From an uncultured bacterium (GTDB lineage Bacteria > Myxococcota_A > Bradymonadia > Bradymonadales > Bradymonadaceae), in contig CALJNB010000005.1 of NCBI GenBank assembly GCA_937981985.1, positions 186,001 to 250,000 of the forward strand: a stretch of DNA of 64,000 nucleotides. Direction: 5' to 3'. Numbering within the stretch: position 1 is the stretch's first letter; the number at the start of each line of letters is the position of its first letter. Below, in pieces: positions 33,091 to 42,366 of this stretch. The notes under the pieces were generated by a model. That model was given only the letters and a program-made list of their open reading frames with translations. It did no database searches and had not been told where the DNA came from. The position numbers were made by a program, and so were the translations under genes.

Positions 33091-33108
33091 AATCTGCACA
33101 GATTTTAT
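33091..33108 (+). terminator. Weak hairpin between convergent HMG-CoA reductase and kinase genes
   Basis: AATCT and AGATT form a five-base-pair stem with a four-base loop, followed by TTATTT. It lies in the 18-base gap between convergent stops. The stem is short and the call is tentative. Confidence 0.3.
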
Positions 33109-34682
33109 TTCTCTGCGTGAAGGTAAATTTTTCGATTTTTACCAGCGGTTATTTTTACCCGTTTCTTTGCCTTTGAGACGCCATTTTGTTTAAGTAAAAA
33201 AGTGTGGGTTCCTTCAGAAAGCTTGATGGTGTAACGGGTTTTTGAACTACGTTTTCTGCCATTCACATAGATATCGCCCCAGGGTTTGGTGTAAATTTTT
33301 ACAACGGCCTTATCCTCTTTCGGAGGCTCTGGTTCGGGTTCTTGTTCAGTTTCTTGTTCAGTTTCCGCGATTGGGATGGTACCTCCGACAACTACGGTAG
33401 GTTCTTCTTTTTCGTTCGTTGGGGTGGTTTGGGGTTTTGACGCGGAATCAATCTGTTCGTTGTTCTCAACCGCAGGCAGATTTTCCGTGGGATGGATGGT
33501 TTCAGCTTGCGAAGTATTATTGTATGCAAGCTTACTGTTTTCTTTGCTCTTGTATCCCAATAAGAAAATCCCCATCACAATGACGAAAATCATGAAAAGC
33601 GCCAACGCGAAAAATATTTTTGAATTGCTTTGGGATTTTTTAATTGCAGATAAGCTCGCGGACGTATTTTGCTTCACTCCTTTTTGGGGCCCGTGATCTT
33701 CTACCGATTCGATTGAACCCACCTCGGTTCTAGCAACTGCTTTTTTCATCGCAGCGGTGGATAATCTTGGGTTCTTTACTCGTGCCGATAGTATTGGGTG
33801 GGAAGCGCTATCAGGATTTTTTTCTGGCCGGTGTTCTCTCAATGCTTGGATGAACTCTGCGCATGTATCAAAACGACTATGGGGGTCCTTAGAGAGGGCT
33901 CTTAGGAGAGAAGTGTCAAATTTTTCGGAGTTGAGGAAGCGATCCGTGACCGTAGAAATTTTCGGTGGAATTTCACTGGCGTGGGCTACAGCGACTTGTA
34001 TCGCGGTGTCATAATTGAAAACAGTTTGGCCAGTTAAGAGAAAGTAAGCGGTGACGGCTAAGGCATATTGGTCCGACTTTCCCGTCAATTCCTGGTTCAG
34101 AACTTGTTCGGTCGACATATATCTCGGGGTCCCAATAATGGCATCGGTCTGGGTTAGATCTAGACCGGTATCGCGCGTTTTCGCGATTCCAAAATCGATA
34201 ACCTTCACGCAAAGATCGTCTGCACCTCGTTTGACGATCATAATATTGTGAGGCTTGATATCGCGATGCACAAGATCGTAGGAGTGTGCATCGTCCAAAC
34301 TAGCTGCGATCTGTTCAAGGATATACAACGATTCTTCAATCGATAGAGAGCGAGAATTCGCGAGCTGTGTTAAAGATTGTCCATCTAAATACTCCATAGC
34401 GATAAAGAACATACCCAGTTCTTCGTCTCTACCATATTCGTATACAACAATGGTGTTGGGATGCTTTAGCTGACAAGTAACTCTGGCTTCGAGTTCGAAG
34501 CGGGCAATTTGTTTGGGATCGTCTGTTTGAATGGACAGTACTTTCACAGCACATCGACGTTGCATTGAAGTTTGTACGGCTTCAAAGACAGCGCCGTAGC
34601 CTCCCTGCCCAATAAGTTTTTTCAGCTCAAATCGGTTGTCTAGACTTTTGCCGATCAGAGCATCGAGATCCACGTTTTCCAT
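33105..34682 (-). CDS. Ser/Thr protein kinase with membrane anchor and PEGA-like C-terminus
   Basis: A 525-residue Hanks-type kinase. The catalytic domain (about 18-285) is complete: glycine loop GQGGYGAV (25-32), Lys 47, HRDIKPHN with Asp 141, DFG at 163-165 and the GTPRYMSTEQ activation segment. A polar linker leads to one membrane helix (355-377), then an extracytoplasmic acidic Pro/Glu-rich spacer and a PEGA-like domain (about 455-525; IYVNGRKRS then a beta strand rich in Lys). The PEGA-like part probably binds an envelope component. The ATG at 34682 is used; a GTG lies two codons earlier. It follows an exported protein gene on the same strand. Confidence 0.93.
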   Translation of the reverse strand: MENVDLDALIGKSLDNRFELKKLIGQGGYGAVFEAVQTSMQRRCAVKVLSIQTDDPKQIARFELEARVTCQLKHPNTIVVYEYGRDEELGMFFIAMEYLDGQSLTQLANSRSLSIEESLYILEQIAASLDDAHSYDLVHRDIKPHNIMIVKRGADDLCVKVIDFGIAKTRDTGLDLTQTDAIIGTPRYMSTEQVLNQELTGKSDQYALAVTAYFLLTGQTVFNYDTAIQVAVAHASEIPPKISTVTDRFLNSEKFDTSLLRALSKDPHSRFDTCAEFIQALREHRPEKNPDSASHPILSARVKNPRLSTAAMKKAVARTEVGSIESVEDHGPQKGVKQNTSASLSAIKKSQSNSKIFFALALFMIFVIVMGIFLLGYKSKENSKLAYNNTSQAETIHPTENLPAVENNEQIDSASKPQTTPTNEKEEPTVVVGGTIPIAETEQETEQEPEPEPPKEDKAVVKIYTKPWGDIYVNGRKRSSKTRYTIKLSEGTHTFLLKQNGVSKAKKRVKITAGKNRKIYLHAEK

Positions 34683-34750
34683 TTGCACGCAAGTACACAG
34701 TTATTGAAAGTATAACAAGCCTGACCCCATGAGCAAATTGAACTTTAGGT

Positions 34751-36145
34751 CTAAAAATGGGCGTGTACTTGAAGACCTGTGCTATTCGGTGAGAAAGTGG
34801 GGGAAAAGGATATCTCCTCTTTTGGTTGGTGGGTGATGACGCGAAACAGACCATATCCCACTAGAGCTCCACCGATGCCGTAGAGAACGTAGGAACCTAA
34901 AATTCGGGTGTCGATTGCATCTTGGTCTGCCTTGAAGTCTGAACTATCGGGATCTCGAATTTCGATTCCATCGCAGTCGGACCGATTGCCGTATCCACAC
35001 TCTAATTCTTTTTGTTTGTCTAAGGTGGTTGCCCATAAGACTGCGCCGCCACCTGCCGTAGCAAGCCCAGTTCCGATAAAGGTCCATCCGAGCCAATCGG
35101 TAGATCTTTTGGGGCTTACTAAATCCAACTCCGGAAAAACGCTCATTAATGCGTTATCCATACCGCGTTTATCTGAGCTTTGCGACCATTTTGGTTTTTC
35201 ACCGCTCTGGATTCGAACCACCTGAACCTTCGGGGTTATTTTTAAATTTTCGCTCACACCAACGATCTGGTCAAGGTTTGCCCAAAACATGATCGCTTTT
35301 AGAGCCGTTTCAGCCTTTTGACGCGCGTTTGAATCGTTTGAAGAGATTCCGATGTTGAATGGGTCTCCAGCAGTTAGGGGTACTGACAAGGTGGTATTAG
35401 GCTTTTCTAAACGGGTTTGCCATACCGTTGGGTTTTGTAGTCCGCAATCCAAACGTACATGGTAGTCGGTGTCGATCTTCACGAAAATTGCTTCGTTTAA
35501 AGGGGCTACAAAGCCGTTAAGATAAGCGACACATTGATCCGCAATTTCGTTATTGACGAGAGTAAGTGTTGTTTTTGATCTTACCAAATTTTGGCGAGCA
35601 TCCTCTAAACGCTTTATAACTTTGGGCGGGATGACCGATGCAGTAAAGGTTTGTGTGGGAAAGTGTTCAACAATAGCTTGTACAATTGCCTCAGCTTTTT
35701 CTTTTTGTTTTCGAACTTCATACGCACGGATGAGAAGAATTCCTGCTTGGAATATTTGGTCGGCATAATCGGCGCGACGGGCCAAGACTGAAATGTTGTT
35801 CATTCCCAGTTCAAAGACCGGTTGGAGTTTGGCGATTGATTTTTTTTCACTGTCGTAAAAGAATTTTTCAACTCCTTCAGAAATCTGAACCGACATTTTC
35901 GCGAACTCACCGGCAATTTCTTTGGTGGGAATAGGTGATTTTGCGCTTTCTAAACGTTCGGCTAAATCTTGCGAAGAAATGGTATTTACGTCCGCATTCG
36001 AAAGGGTTTTAAGAACGGTTTGTTCGGCATTTCGATTGACGGGGAGGTCCAGCGAAACGACAGCCACATTAGGAAGTTGTGTCTGTGCCGAAAGGTTGAA
36101 GCTGCCGAGCATTAAAGCGGATGCAATGAGTAATACGTTTTTCAT
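34751..36145 (-). CDS. Exported protein of unknown function upstream of the Ser/Thr kinase
   Basis: A 464-residue protein with a signal peptide (cleavage near residue 20), an alpha/beta N-terminus, a helical central part (about 85-165, possibly TPR-like), a beta domain with two cysteines (205, 234), and near the end two hydrophobic Gly-rich segments (351-373 and 415-437) separated by a charged loop containing a Cys pair. GGGAGGTAG gives a strong ribosome site. I do not recognise a family; proteins of this layout occur beside PEGA kinases in Myxococcota. It is probably co-transcribed with the kinase 68 bases downstream. Confidence 0.7.
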   Translation of the reverse strand: MKNVLLIASALMLGSFNLSAQTQLPNVAVVSLDLPVNRNAEQTVLKTLSNADVNTISSQDLAERLESAKSPIPTKEIAGEFAKMSVQISEGVEKFFYDSEKKSIAKLQPVFELGMNNISVLARRADYADQIFQAGILLIRAYEVRKQKEKAEAIVQAIVEHFPTQTFTASVIPPKVIKRLEDARQNLVRSKTTLTLVNNEIADQCVAYLNGFVAPLNEAIFVKIDTDYHVRLDCGLQNPTVWQTRLEKPNTTLSVPLTAGDPFNIGISSNDSNARQKAETALKAIMFWANLDQIVGVSENLKITPKVQVVRIQSGEKPKWSQSSDKRGMDNALMSVFPELDLVSPKRSTDWLGWTFIGTGLATAGGGAVLWATTLDKQKELECGYGNRSDCDGIEIRDPDSSDFKADQDAIDTRILGSYVLYGIGGALVGYGLFRVITHQPKEEISFSPTFSPNSTGLQVHAHF

Positions 36146-36234
36146 TTATCTACCTCCCAAATATTCAATGTGGGTTACCGAGTAGTTAGCACAAATCGAC
36201 TTTAGAAGCCAAGCACTGGAGCCGATCTGTCGTT

Positions 36235-37113
36235 TTAGTTACAATATCCTGTGTTTGGTAGGCCTACACAGGAAGTTACGCATTGGGATGACCTGCTGCA
36301 CTCGTAACTACATTTCCAAACTCCCGCTGAGAACTGTTCACACGTAGAGCCGGCAGAATCACATTTCGACGAATCCCCGAGGTTCGCAGTGCTGACTTTG
36401 CAATCGATGTCTTTAAAACTTACAAGAACGGCGTCGCAGGTAGTAAGCGCTTCGTTAACCCCGCAATATTCTTTTTCGTTTGTTCCTCCTAAACTTTTTC
36501 GAGAAATGGCAGTTTGAAAAGGTTTTGTGCATGGCGTAGCTGTGCTGGATTTTTGAAGACAATAATAGCCATGATTTTCACTTCCAAAGTTCATTTGAAC
36601 GCATTCCCCACGCCCATCGCATTCACTAGTAGACTTACACGGTTGACACTGAGCTTGGTTTTTCAGACCCATTTGGCAGGTGTTCTTCGTATCGCCTTCC
36701 CTTAGGTCACAAACTTCATCATCTTTACAATGGGAGTCCGTTTCGCATTCAATTTTACACTCGCCCAAATCGCAACGTGGTAGTCCTACAATATGGGTGC
36801 AATCGGAATCATCCACGCATTGTCCGCAAGTGTTTTGATCCGTACATTTCGCGTCGGTGGCAAGATCACATTTTGTATTATCGATACATTCTACGCAGGT
36901 GTTTTCTTTGCAGACCGTATCTGATGAACAACCGGTATCGTTAATACATTCAAAAGATGCGTCGTTTGTTAGGTCGTTTTTTTGTTCCAAGTCTTGACCG
37001 ACGTCCTTTTTCACGACCGTCCCTTCTCGAGGATAGGGGAGGTATTCTGGATCGCTTATACATGAGGTCAAGAGGACGCTTAGACACATCAAAATCGTAT
37101 TTCTTTTCAACAT
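36235..37113 (-). CDS. Cysteine-rich lipoprotein
   Basis: A 292-residue lipoprotein (LTSC lipobox, Cys 18) with an acidic linker and then repeated Cys-rich units of the type C-x4-DC-x5-C-x4-C, for example CVDDSDC and CETDSHC, about 20 Cys before a less regular C-terminus. Such repeats are common in predicted surface proteins of Myxococcota, with no assigned function. It resembles the larger Cys-rich protein at 15360 in style but lacks the NNxS linker. AAGG precedes the ATG. It stands alone between two differently organised genes. Confidence 0.75.
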   Translation of the reverse strand: MLKRNTILMCLSVLLTSCISDPEYLPYPREGTVVKKDVGQDLEQKNDLTNDASFECINDTGCSSDTVCKENTCVECIDNTKCDLATDAKCTDQNTCGQCVDDSDCTHIVGLPRCDLGECKIECETDSHCKDDEVCDLREGDTKNTCQMGLKNQAQCQPCKSTSECDGRGECVQMNFGSENHGYYCLQKSSTATPCTKPFQTAISRKSLGGTNEKEYCGVNEALTTCDAVLVSFKDIDCKVSTANLGDSSKCDSAGSTCEQFSAGVWKCSYECSRSSQCVTSCVGLPNTGYCN

Positions 37114-37213
37114 ATTCGCCTTCTATACTTTTGGGTAAGCTACCATACTTGTGAATTTTTCAAAAAAGAGTTTTAAGATTCATCTTGAAAATTCGCTTCC
37201 TTTATCCTTGCCT

Positions 37214-37219
37214 TATAAT
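37214..37219 (+). promoter_or_regulatory. Possible -10 box (TATAAT) for trpS
   Basis: A perfect TATAAT lies 47 bases before the trpS start. TTGAAA occurs upstream but with a spacer of 23 bases, too long for a standard sigma-70 promoter, so only the -10 element is proposed. Confidence 0.35.
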
Positions 37220-37266
37220 CGCAATCGAGGTTTATTTTCAGGCTGGCAATTCAAACAGGAATACGA

Positions 37267-38247
37267 ATGAAACGCAGTCTCTCAGGAATCAAAAGCACAG
37301 GCATCCCTCACGTTGGTAATTACCTTGGAATGATCCGACCTGCGATTGAACTCCAAAACGATCATGAAGCGTTCTACTTTATCGCCGACTATCATGCCTT
37401 GACCACCGAAAAAGATGGGAAAGCGATATACGATTCAACCTTATCGGTTGCAGCCTATTTTTTGGCATTTGGTCTTGATCCCAGCAAAGCCGCGCTTTTC
37501 AGGCAATCTGATGTTCCTGAAGTCACCGAAATGGCTTGGTTATTGAGCTCGGTCTATAATATGGGGAGCTTAGAACGTGCCCACAGTTATAAAGCGGCGA
37601 AAGATTTAGGCAAAGCCAACGAACTCAATCATGCAACCTTCATGTATCCGGTCCTCATGGCCGCCGATATTCTGATCTATAATTCCGACGTTGTCCCTGT
37701 TGGTGCAGATCAGCTTCAACATTTGGAGATGACGCGCGACATGGCGTCCCGATTTAATGCGGTTTACGGCGAGCTTTTAAAACTCCCAGAAGCAATTGTG
37801 AATGAGAACGTCGCTACCGTCCCGGGGACCGATGGTCGAAAGATGTCTAAATCCTATGACAACACGATTGAACCGCTGACAACATCAAAGAAATTGAAGA
37901 AACAGATTATGTCGGTCGTGACGGACGTGAAGACCTTAGAAGAACCCAAAGATCCTACACATTGTAATGTATTCGCGCTGTACAAGCTATTTGCAACCCA
38001 TGATGAAATCGAAACAATGAAAGGAAATTATTTAGCTGGAAATTATGGATACGGACACGCCAAGCTTGCTCTGTTTGAAAAGATGGACGCCTACTTCACT
38101 CCCTTTCGCGAAAATTATACTCGACTGATTGAAAACCCTCAGGAGATTGAGGACGCCTTAACTTTGGGAACCGAACGTGTGCGACCCGTTGTGGAAGAAA
38201 CGATGGAAAAATTACGTTATGCCGTTGGGGTCGGGCGACGGAAGTAG
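37267..38247 (+). CDS. trpS: Tryptophan--tRNA ligase
   Basis: TrpRS charges tRNA-Trp with tryptophan in the cytoplasm. The 326-residue class I synthetase has the HIGH-type motif as PHVGN (14-18) within SGIKSTGIPHVGNYLG, the DQLQHLEMTRD segment and the KMSKS loop, plus a C-terminal helical anticodon domain of normal size. AGGAA stands before the ATG at good distance. I see no leader peptide or T-box in the 150-base upstream region. Confidence 0.96.
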   Translation: MKRSLSGIKSTGIPHVGNYLGMIRPAIELQNDHEAFYFIADYHALTTEKDGKAIYDSTLSVAAYFLAFGLDPSKAALFRQSDVPEVTEMAWLLSSVYNMGSLERAHSYKAAKDLGKANELNHATFMYPVLMAADILIYNSDVVPVGADQLQHLEMTRDMASRFNAVYGELLKLPEAIVNENVATVPGTDGRKMSKSYDNTIEPLTTSKKLKKQIMSVVTDVKTLEEPKDPTHCNVFALYKLFATHDEIETMKGNYLAGNYGYGHAKLALFEKMDAYFTPFRENYTRLIENPQEIEDALTLGTERVRPVVEETMEKLRYAVGVGRRK

Positions 38248-38259
38248 CTTCACAGAATC

Positions 38260-38274
38260 GGATAAAGCTTATCC
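38260..38274. repeat. Perfect short hairpin after trpS
   Basis: GGATAA and TTATCC flank AGC, giving a six-base-pair hairpin 12 bases after the trpS stop. There is no T tract, so it could be an mRNA 3'-end stabiliser, an operator, or chance. Confidence 0.3.
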
Positions 38275-38331
38275 TATTGAACTGATTTTAATGTTGCGTA
38301 TATTAGACGCGAAATCGATTTGAAGGCTGAA

Positions 38332-38796
38332 ATGTTCAAAATACTACCCAACTTGGTTTTGCTTGTTCTTTGCTACTCGTTTTTCTTGGCGTGCGGTGAT
38401 TTGAATAACGGATTTGGTGGCGGCGGCGTTTCGGGGACGGTCTTCGATCAATATTTTAGCGATTCGGTGGGTACCGCCGAAAAGGTGGCTTCAACTTATA
38501 CCCTTACTATGGCAAATACACCCGAGTTTTCGTGTAACTCCATCACACCAGCTCCCTCTAGCTACCTTCTTATCGACATTCCAGACATCGTCGATCAGCC
38601 CGGGGAACAAACTTTTTCAGCCGCAGGACGGGTCTTTTTCAATAAGCTCGAAGATGATTTTGCTGATAGTTCCGGGGCTACGAGCGGAAGCGTTACAATC
38701 GAATCCATTGATGCGTTCAACGTTAATGGGATCATCTCGGCATCGGGTCCAGATGGCGACATTTCCGGCAGTTTTTCGGTGGAAATCTGTAATTAA
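38332..38796 (+). CDS. Small lipoprotein of unknown function
   Basis: A 154-residue predicted lipoprotein (signal with FLACGD lipobox near residue 21) followed by a Gly-rich spacer and a beta-rich domain with two cysteines (in FSCNS and at the C-terminal EICN), likely disulfide-linked. I recognise no family. The ATG at 38332 is preferred to an upstream TTG because GAAGG ends five bases before it. Expression may continue from trpS, 85 bases away, or from its own promoter. Confidence 0.7.
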   Translation: MFKILPNLVLLVLCYSFFLACGDLNNGFGGGGVSGTVFDQYFSDSVGTAEKVASTYTLTMANTPEFSCNSITPAPSSYLLIDIPDIVDQPGEQTFSAAGRVFFNKLEDDFADSSGATSGSVTIESIDAFNVNGIISASGPDGDISGSFSVEICN

Positions 38797-38847
38797 CTCA
38801 ATGATTTGAAGAAAGGGCGAGGGTTTGTTGCCGGATCTTAAAAATTA

Positions 38848-38861
38848 GGTTAATTAACCTT
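38848..38861. promoter_or_regulatory. 14-bp perfect palindrome upstream of the RNase G gene
   Basis: AGGTTAATTAACCT is self-complementary over all 14 bases and lies about 210 bases before the RNase G start, in an AT-rich 274-base intergenic stretch. The form fits a homodimeric regulator site. No protein is assigned. Confidence 0.35.
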
Positions 38862-39070
38862 TACAAATACACTGGCTGGCCGCGTGATTCTACATCGCGA
38901 CAACGCCCCCGGGATATTTAAAATAAAAATTATTACGGTCTTTATCTTCAATATATAAGTCAGATTTTCTGGCGTTAGATTTACGAAAACGATTAATCGG
39001 AGCAACAACGCGTCGCTAAAAATATAAAAGTACAATCAAGAAGATGACAGGCCTCTAAAACGAGGATCCT

Positions 39071-40570
39071 ATGTCTAACTTACTCATTATTAATTCGACA
39101 CGCTCTGAAACCAGAGTTGCTCTTGTCGAAGATGGCCTCATGGCCGAGCTACATATCGAACGAACACGCGAACGCGGTATCGTTGGAAACATTTACAAAG
39201 GAAAAATACTACGCGTGCTTCCAGGAATGCAGGCCGCGTTTGTCGATATTTCCGCCGAAAAAGCGGGATTCCTGCATGCTAACGATGTTTATTCTTTTGC
39301 AGAGGATGTCGCCGTATATGATGATGGTGGTGGTATATCGAAAGGCCGAGGTAAGGCTCGAAAAACGATTCAAGATAGTCTTAAGCCCTCCCAAGAAATC
39401 TTAATCCAAGTAGCCAAAGAACCCATCAGTACTAAAGGGGCGAGACTGACAAGTCACATTAGTCTTCCGGGTCGTTACGTCGTGTTTATGCCAACTGTTT
39501 CTCATATAGGAATTTCCAAAAGGATCGGTTCAGAGAAAGAGCGACGGCGTTTGAAAAAAGTTGTTGAGAAAGCAAGACCGGAGGGAACCGGCTTTATCGT
39601 TCGTACTGTAAGTGCCGGAATTTCGGAGGATAAGCTTACCAATGATATGGAAATGCTGATTAAGCTGTGGGGTGAAGTGCTTGAAAAGCATAAGCGGGTT
39701 AAAGCGCCATACCTGCTTTACGAGGAGCCAGATCTGGTGGTTCGATCTGTGCGTGATCTAGTGTCGGCCGACATTGAAAAGATTATCATTGATTCAAAAG
39801 CAGGCTTCGACGAGGTTAATGCATTTATCGAGAAGTATTTACCTGCTTTTGAAGGGGAGGTTGAACTTTATGATTCCGAAGAGCCGATTTTTGATGCCTA
39901 TGGCGTCGAACCGGAAATTGAACGTTCGCTTGATCGAGAAGTGGATTTATCCTCAGGTGGATCGATTGTAATCGATCGCAGCGAAGCGCTGACCGCTATT
40001 GACGTGAATACTGGTGGCAATATTGGGCGCGGTAATTCATCGGTGCGTGAGACAATTCTACAAACCAATTTAGAAGCCGCTGATGAAGTCGCCTACCAAG
40101 TCCGATTGAGAAATATTGGAGGCCTTATTATTGTTGATTTCATTGATATGGAAAACCCGCGTCACCGAGAAAAGGTTCTAAAACGTTTAAGAGAGGCTTT
40201 TGATTCAGACCGCGTACCCTCCAATATCGCATCTATTTCTGAATTCGGACTTGTAGAGATGACACGTAAGAGAACACGCGAATCTTTGCAGCAGTTTTTA
40301 TGTGAACCATGCCCAACCTGCGAAACGATTGGTTATGTGAAGACTAAAGAAACGGTTGCCTACGAAATAATGAGAAAGCTAAAACGCGAAGTAGCTTTCG
40401 GCTCCAAGAAGAATCTCCATGTTAAAGCGAGACCCGACGTGGTTGACTTTATCCGAACCACTGAGAAAAAGGCGCTTAAGTCGATTGAATCCAATCAGAA
40501 AAAAGTTCATTTTAAACCTGGAAAGAATCTCCAAATCACTGATTTTGAAGTCGTCGCTAAGGCCAAATGA
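39071..40570 (+). CDS. rng: Ribonuclease G/E family endoribonuclease
   Basis: A 499-residue RNase G-type enzyme: a split S1 domain at about 35-130, interrupted by an acidic/Gly-rich insertion, the catalytic DNase I-like core with AIDVNTGG and VDFIDME (metal-binding Asp residues), and the zinc-link CPTC. RNase G/E cleaves single-stranded RNA for rRNA processing and mRNA decay. It lacks the long degradosome scaffold of RNase E. CGAGGA lies four bases before the ATG. The 274-base upstream space includes a 14-bp palindrome. Confidence 0.95.
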   Translation: MSNLLIINSTRSETRVALVEDGLMAELHIERTRERGIVGNIYKGKILRVLPGMQAAFVDISAEKAGFLHANDVYSFAEDVAVYDDGGGISKGRGKARKTIQDSLKPSQEILIQVAKEPISTKGARLTSHISLPGRYVVFMPTVSHIGISKRIGSEKERRRLKKVVEKARPEGTGFIVRTVSAGISEDKLTNDMEMLIKLWGEVLEKHKRVKAPYLLYEEPDLVVRSVRDLVSADIEKIIIDSKAGFDEVNAFIEKYLPAFEGEVELYDSEEPIFDAYGVEPEIERSLDREVDLSSGGSIVIDRSEALTAIDVNTGGNIGRGNSSVRETILQTNLEAADEVAYQVRLRNIGGLIIVDFIDMENPRHREKVLKRLREAFDSDRVPSNIASISEFGLVEMTRKRTRESLQQFLCEPCPTCETIGYVKTKETVAYEIMRKLKREVAFGSKKNLHVKARPDVVDFIRTTEKKALKSIESNQKKVHFKPGKNLQITDFEVVAKAK

Positions 40571-40588
40571 CCGCGCTCGCGATCTTTT

Positions 40589-41200
40589 CTATCCTTGATT
40601 GGGTTCCCACAGCGTCTCATCGCTTCCCGTTTTCACGCAAGCAAAACGGCTCCAAACGAAAAATGCGTCGCTTAATCGGTTAAGATAAGCCAAGCAAAAC
40701 GCGTCAATTTCTTCCACTTCCGCTAAAGCAACACACAGTCGTTCAGCGCGTCGGCAGATGGTCCGGCACATGTGTAGCTCGGCATCGATTGCGGTTGCGC
40801 CTGGTAGAACAAAAGAACGTAAAGGCGGTAGCTCTTCGTTACAAAGATCAATAGAAGCTTCGAGTGCATCGATTTCTTTTTGGCGTACACGCGGCATTTG
40901 TGGAACTTGATCTTCGGTCAGCGTTGCCAAGATCGATCCCAAATTAAAGAGTTCATGTTGGATTCGTAATAGAGTCATACCCAAAGTCGAAAGGACGTCC
41001 GAATGGCTTAATTCGATCGTATTTCTAGCTTTTCCGACAAACGAGTTAAGTTCATCCACGGTACCATAGGTCTCGATTCGCAGAGTCGTTTTTGACACAC
41101 TCTGCCCACCGACTAGACGAGTTGCACCCTTGTCTCCGGTTCGGGTGTAGACGCGATTGATGGCGATTTTGGGTTCGTTGAAGTCTTTAGAATCAGTCAT
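40589..41200 (-). CDS. pduO: Cob(I)yrinic acid a,c-diamide adenosyltransferase, PduO type
   Basis: This enzyme transfers adenosine from ATP to cob(I)alamin to make adenosylcobalamin. The 203-residue product has the N-terminal ATP motif YTRTGDKGATRL (about 18-29), the GTVDELNSFVG segment and the C-terminal RRAERLCVAL helix typical of the PduO family. Its ATG overlaps the stop of the propeller lipoprotein (ATGA). A cobalamin enzyme is not in view, and its place at the end of the pyrimidine-catabolism run is not explained by function. Confidence 0.93.
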   Translation of the reverse strand: MTDSKDFNEPKIAINRVYTRTGDKGATRLVGGQSVSKTTLRIETYGTVDELNSFVGKARNTIELSHSDVLSTLGMTLLRIQHELFNLGSILATLTEDQVPQMPRVRQKEIDALEASIDLCNEELPPLRSFVLPGATAIDAELHMCRTICRRAERLCVALAEVEEIDAFCLAYLNRLSDAFFVWSRFACVKTGSDETLWEPNQG

Positions 41201-42366
41201 TTTATATACTCGATCGTAAATGGTTTTACTAAATTAGCTAGGCTAAGAATAAGGTTTCCCTGCCCAGCACTCGATACCGTAATATCGTGCGGTCCTGCAA
41301 GGTAGTCGACGTTGTCATCCAGCGATATAGCCGCGGACACTTTTTCACATTCTGGGTCGAATAGATACATTGCATCTTCGTTGAAAGCAGTGATCAAGAT
41401 CAATCCCTCCCAAAGTGTTGAAAAATGAAGAGCGTCAGGAAGTGGCGAACGTAGACGTATGGGGTTCTCCACGCCTCGAATCCATTCTTTTTCCGATAAA
41501 CTATATTCGAAAAGAACCGGTTCGGTCGCGCTTGTGAAAAATACAGCCTCGTCGATCTGGATAGGGCGACCCGGTGATCCGATCTTCCTATCAATGTCTA
41601 GCGGAAGTAGTGTGGTGATGGACGCAGCCGATAAATGTTCTAATTCACTCATTTCCCAGAGGTCAAATGAGGCGGCACTTCCTAACGTCGTCCCCTTTTT
41701 CGTGAATTCGAAACTTCCAGCATTCACGACACCGAGATATCTGACACCCTGATGGGAAAGGATGGATAAGAACAAAGGATTCAGCGCCGAACTTTCCAAC
41801 GTGCGAACTAAGGCTTTCGAGCCTCGGTCGTAAACATTTGTAAATCCCATTTGGAAAGCTGTGCCGTCGAACGCAACGTTTGAAACGTAAACATAATCGT
41901 CGTCACCTATGATGCTGCTCGGCGAGGAAAACCCCTCTGTCCATTCTTCGATAAAGTTTCCATTTCCATCGAAAACTGAAATAGAATCGGAAGCATAATT
42001 GGTAACGTAGAATGCGTTTTCATCGCCCCAGACGGACCAGGGGCTACGATTTTCGCCGACATCAAGAAAGGGCAGAAGCGTTCCATTTGCGAGCTTCGAA
42101 ACCGTATTCTCTCCACTTTCAACAACTAAGGTCGACTTTTCATCTAAAGGGAAAAGACGATTCGCGTTCGACCCTATGGGGATTGAAGTTCCCAACTCAA
42201 TCGAGACCTTGTTCCCATCACAGCGTTCAAATACTATGGAACGGTTGTCGCCCGAGTCTGGATCCGAGCACGAAACGAGACCGATAATAAATAAAAAAGA
42301 CAGCAAGAGCCGTCTTTTTTGAAACGCGAAATGGGTTGAGAAATCAGAATTCAACGAGATTGTCAT
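41197..42366 (-). CDS. Beta-propeller lipoprotein (SMP-30/NHL-like)
   Basis: A 389-residue predicted lipoprotein. The signal (basic RR-LLL-SFLFIIGLVSC, Cys 33) supports the ATG at 42366, which makes the start overlap the upstream amidohydrolase gene by 23 bases. The body has repeated blades such as FYVTNYASDSISVFDGNGN and YVSNVAFDGTAF, typical of NHL or SMP-30-like propellers. Ligand and role are unknown. It lies between pyrimidine-degradation genes and pduO and is coupled to both by overlaps. Confidence 0.68.
   Translation of the reverse strand: MTISLNSDFSTHFAFQKRRLLLSFLFIIGLVSCSDPDSGDNRSIVFERCDGNKVSIELGTSIPIGSNANRLFPLDEKSTLVVESGENTVSKLANGTLLPFLDVGENRSPWSVWGDENAFYVTNYASDSISVFDGNGNFIEEWTEGFSSPSSIIGDDDYVYVSNVAFDGTAFQMGFTNVYDRGSKALVRTLESSALNPLFLSILSHQGVRYLGVVNAGSFEFTKKGTTLGSAASFDLWEMSELEHLSAASITTLLPLDIDRKIGSPGRPIQIDEAVFFTSATEPVLFEYSLSEKEWIRGVENPIRLRSPLPDALHFSTLWEGLILITAFNEDAMYLFDPECEKVSAAISLDDNVDYLAGPHDITVSSAGQGNLILSLANLVKPFTIEYIK

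Noticed and set aside
35200-35225. GGATTCGAACCA, resembling a tRNA T-arm
   Set aside because: It lies inside the exported-protein gene and no acceptor stem or anticodon arm is found at the right distance.
37114-37266. T-box or Trp leader peptide upstream of trpS
   Set aside because: No T-box sequence, terminator/antiterminator pair or Trp-rich short frame is seen in the 150-base leader.
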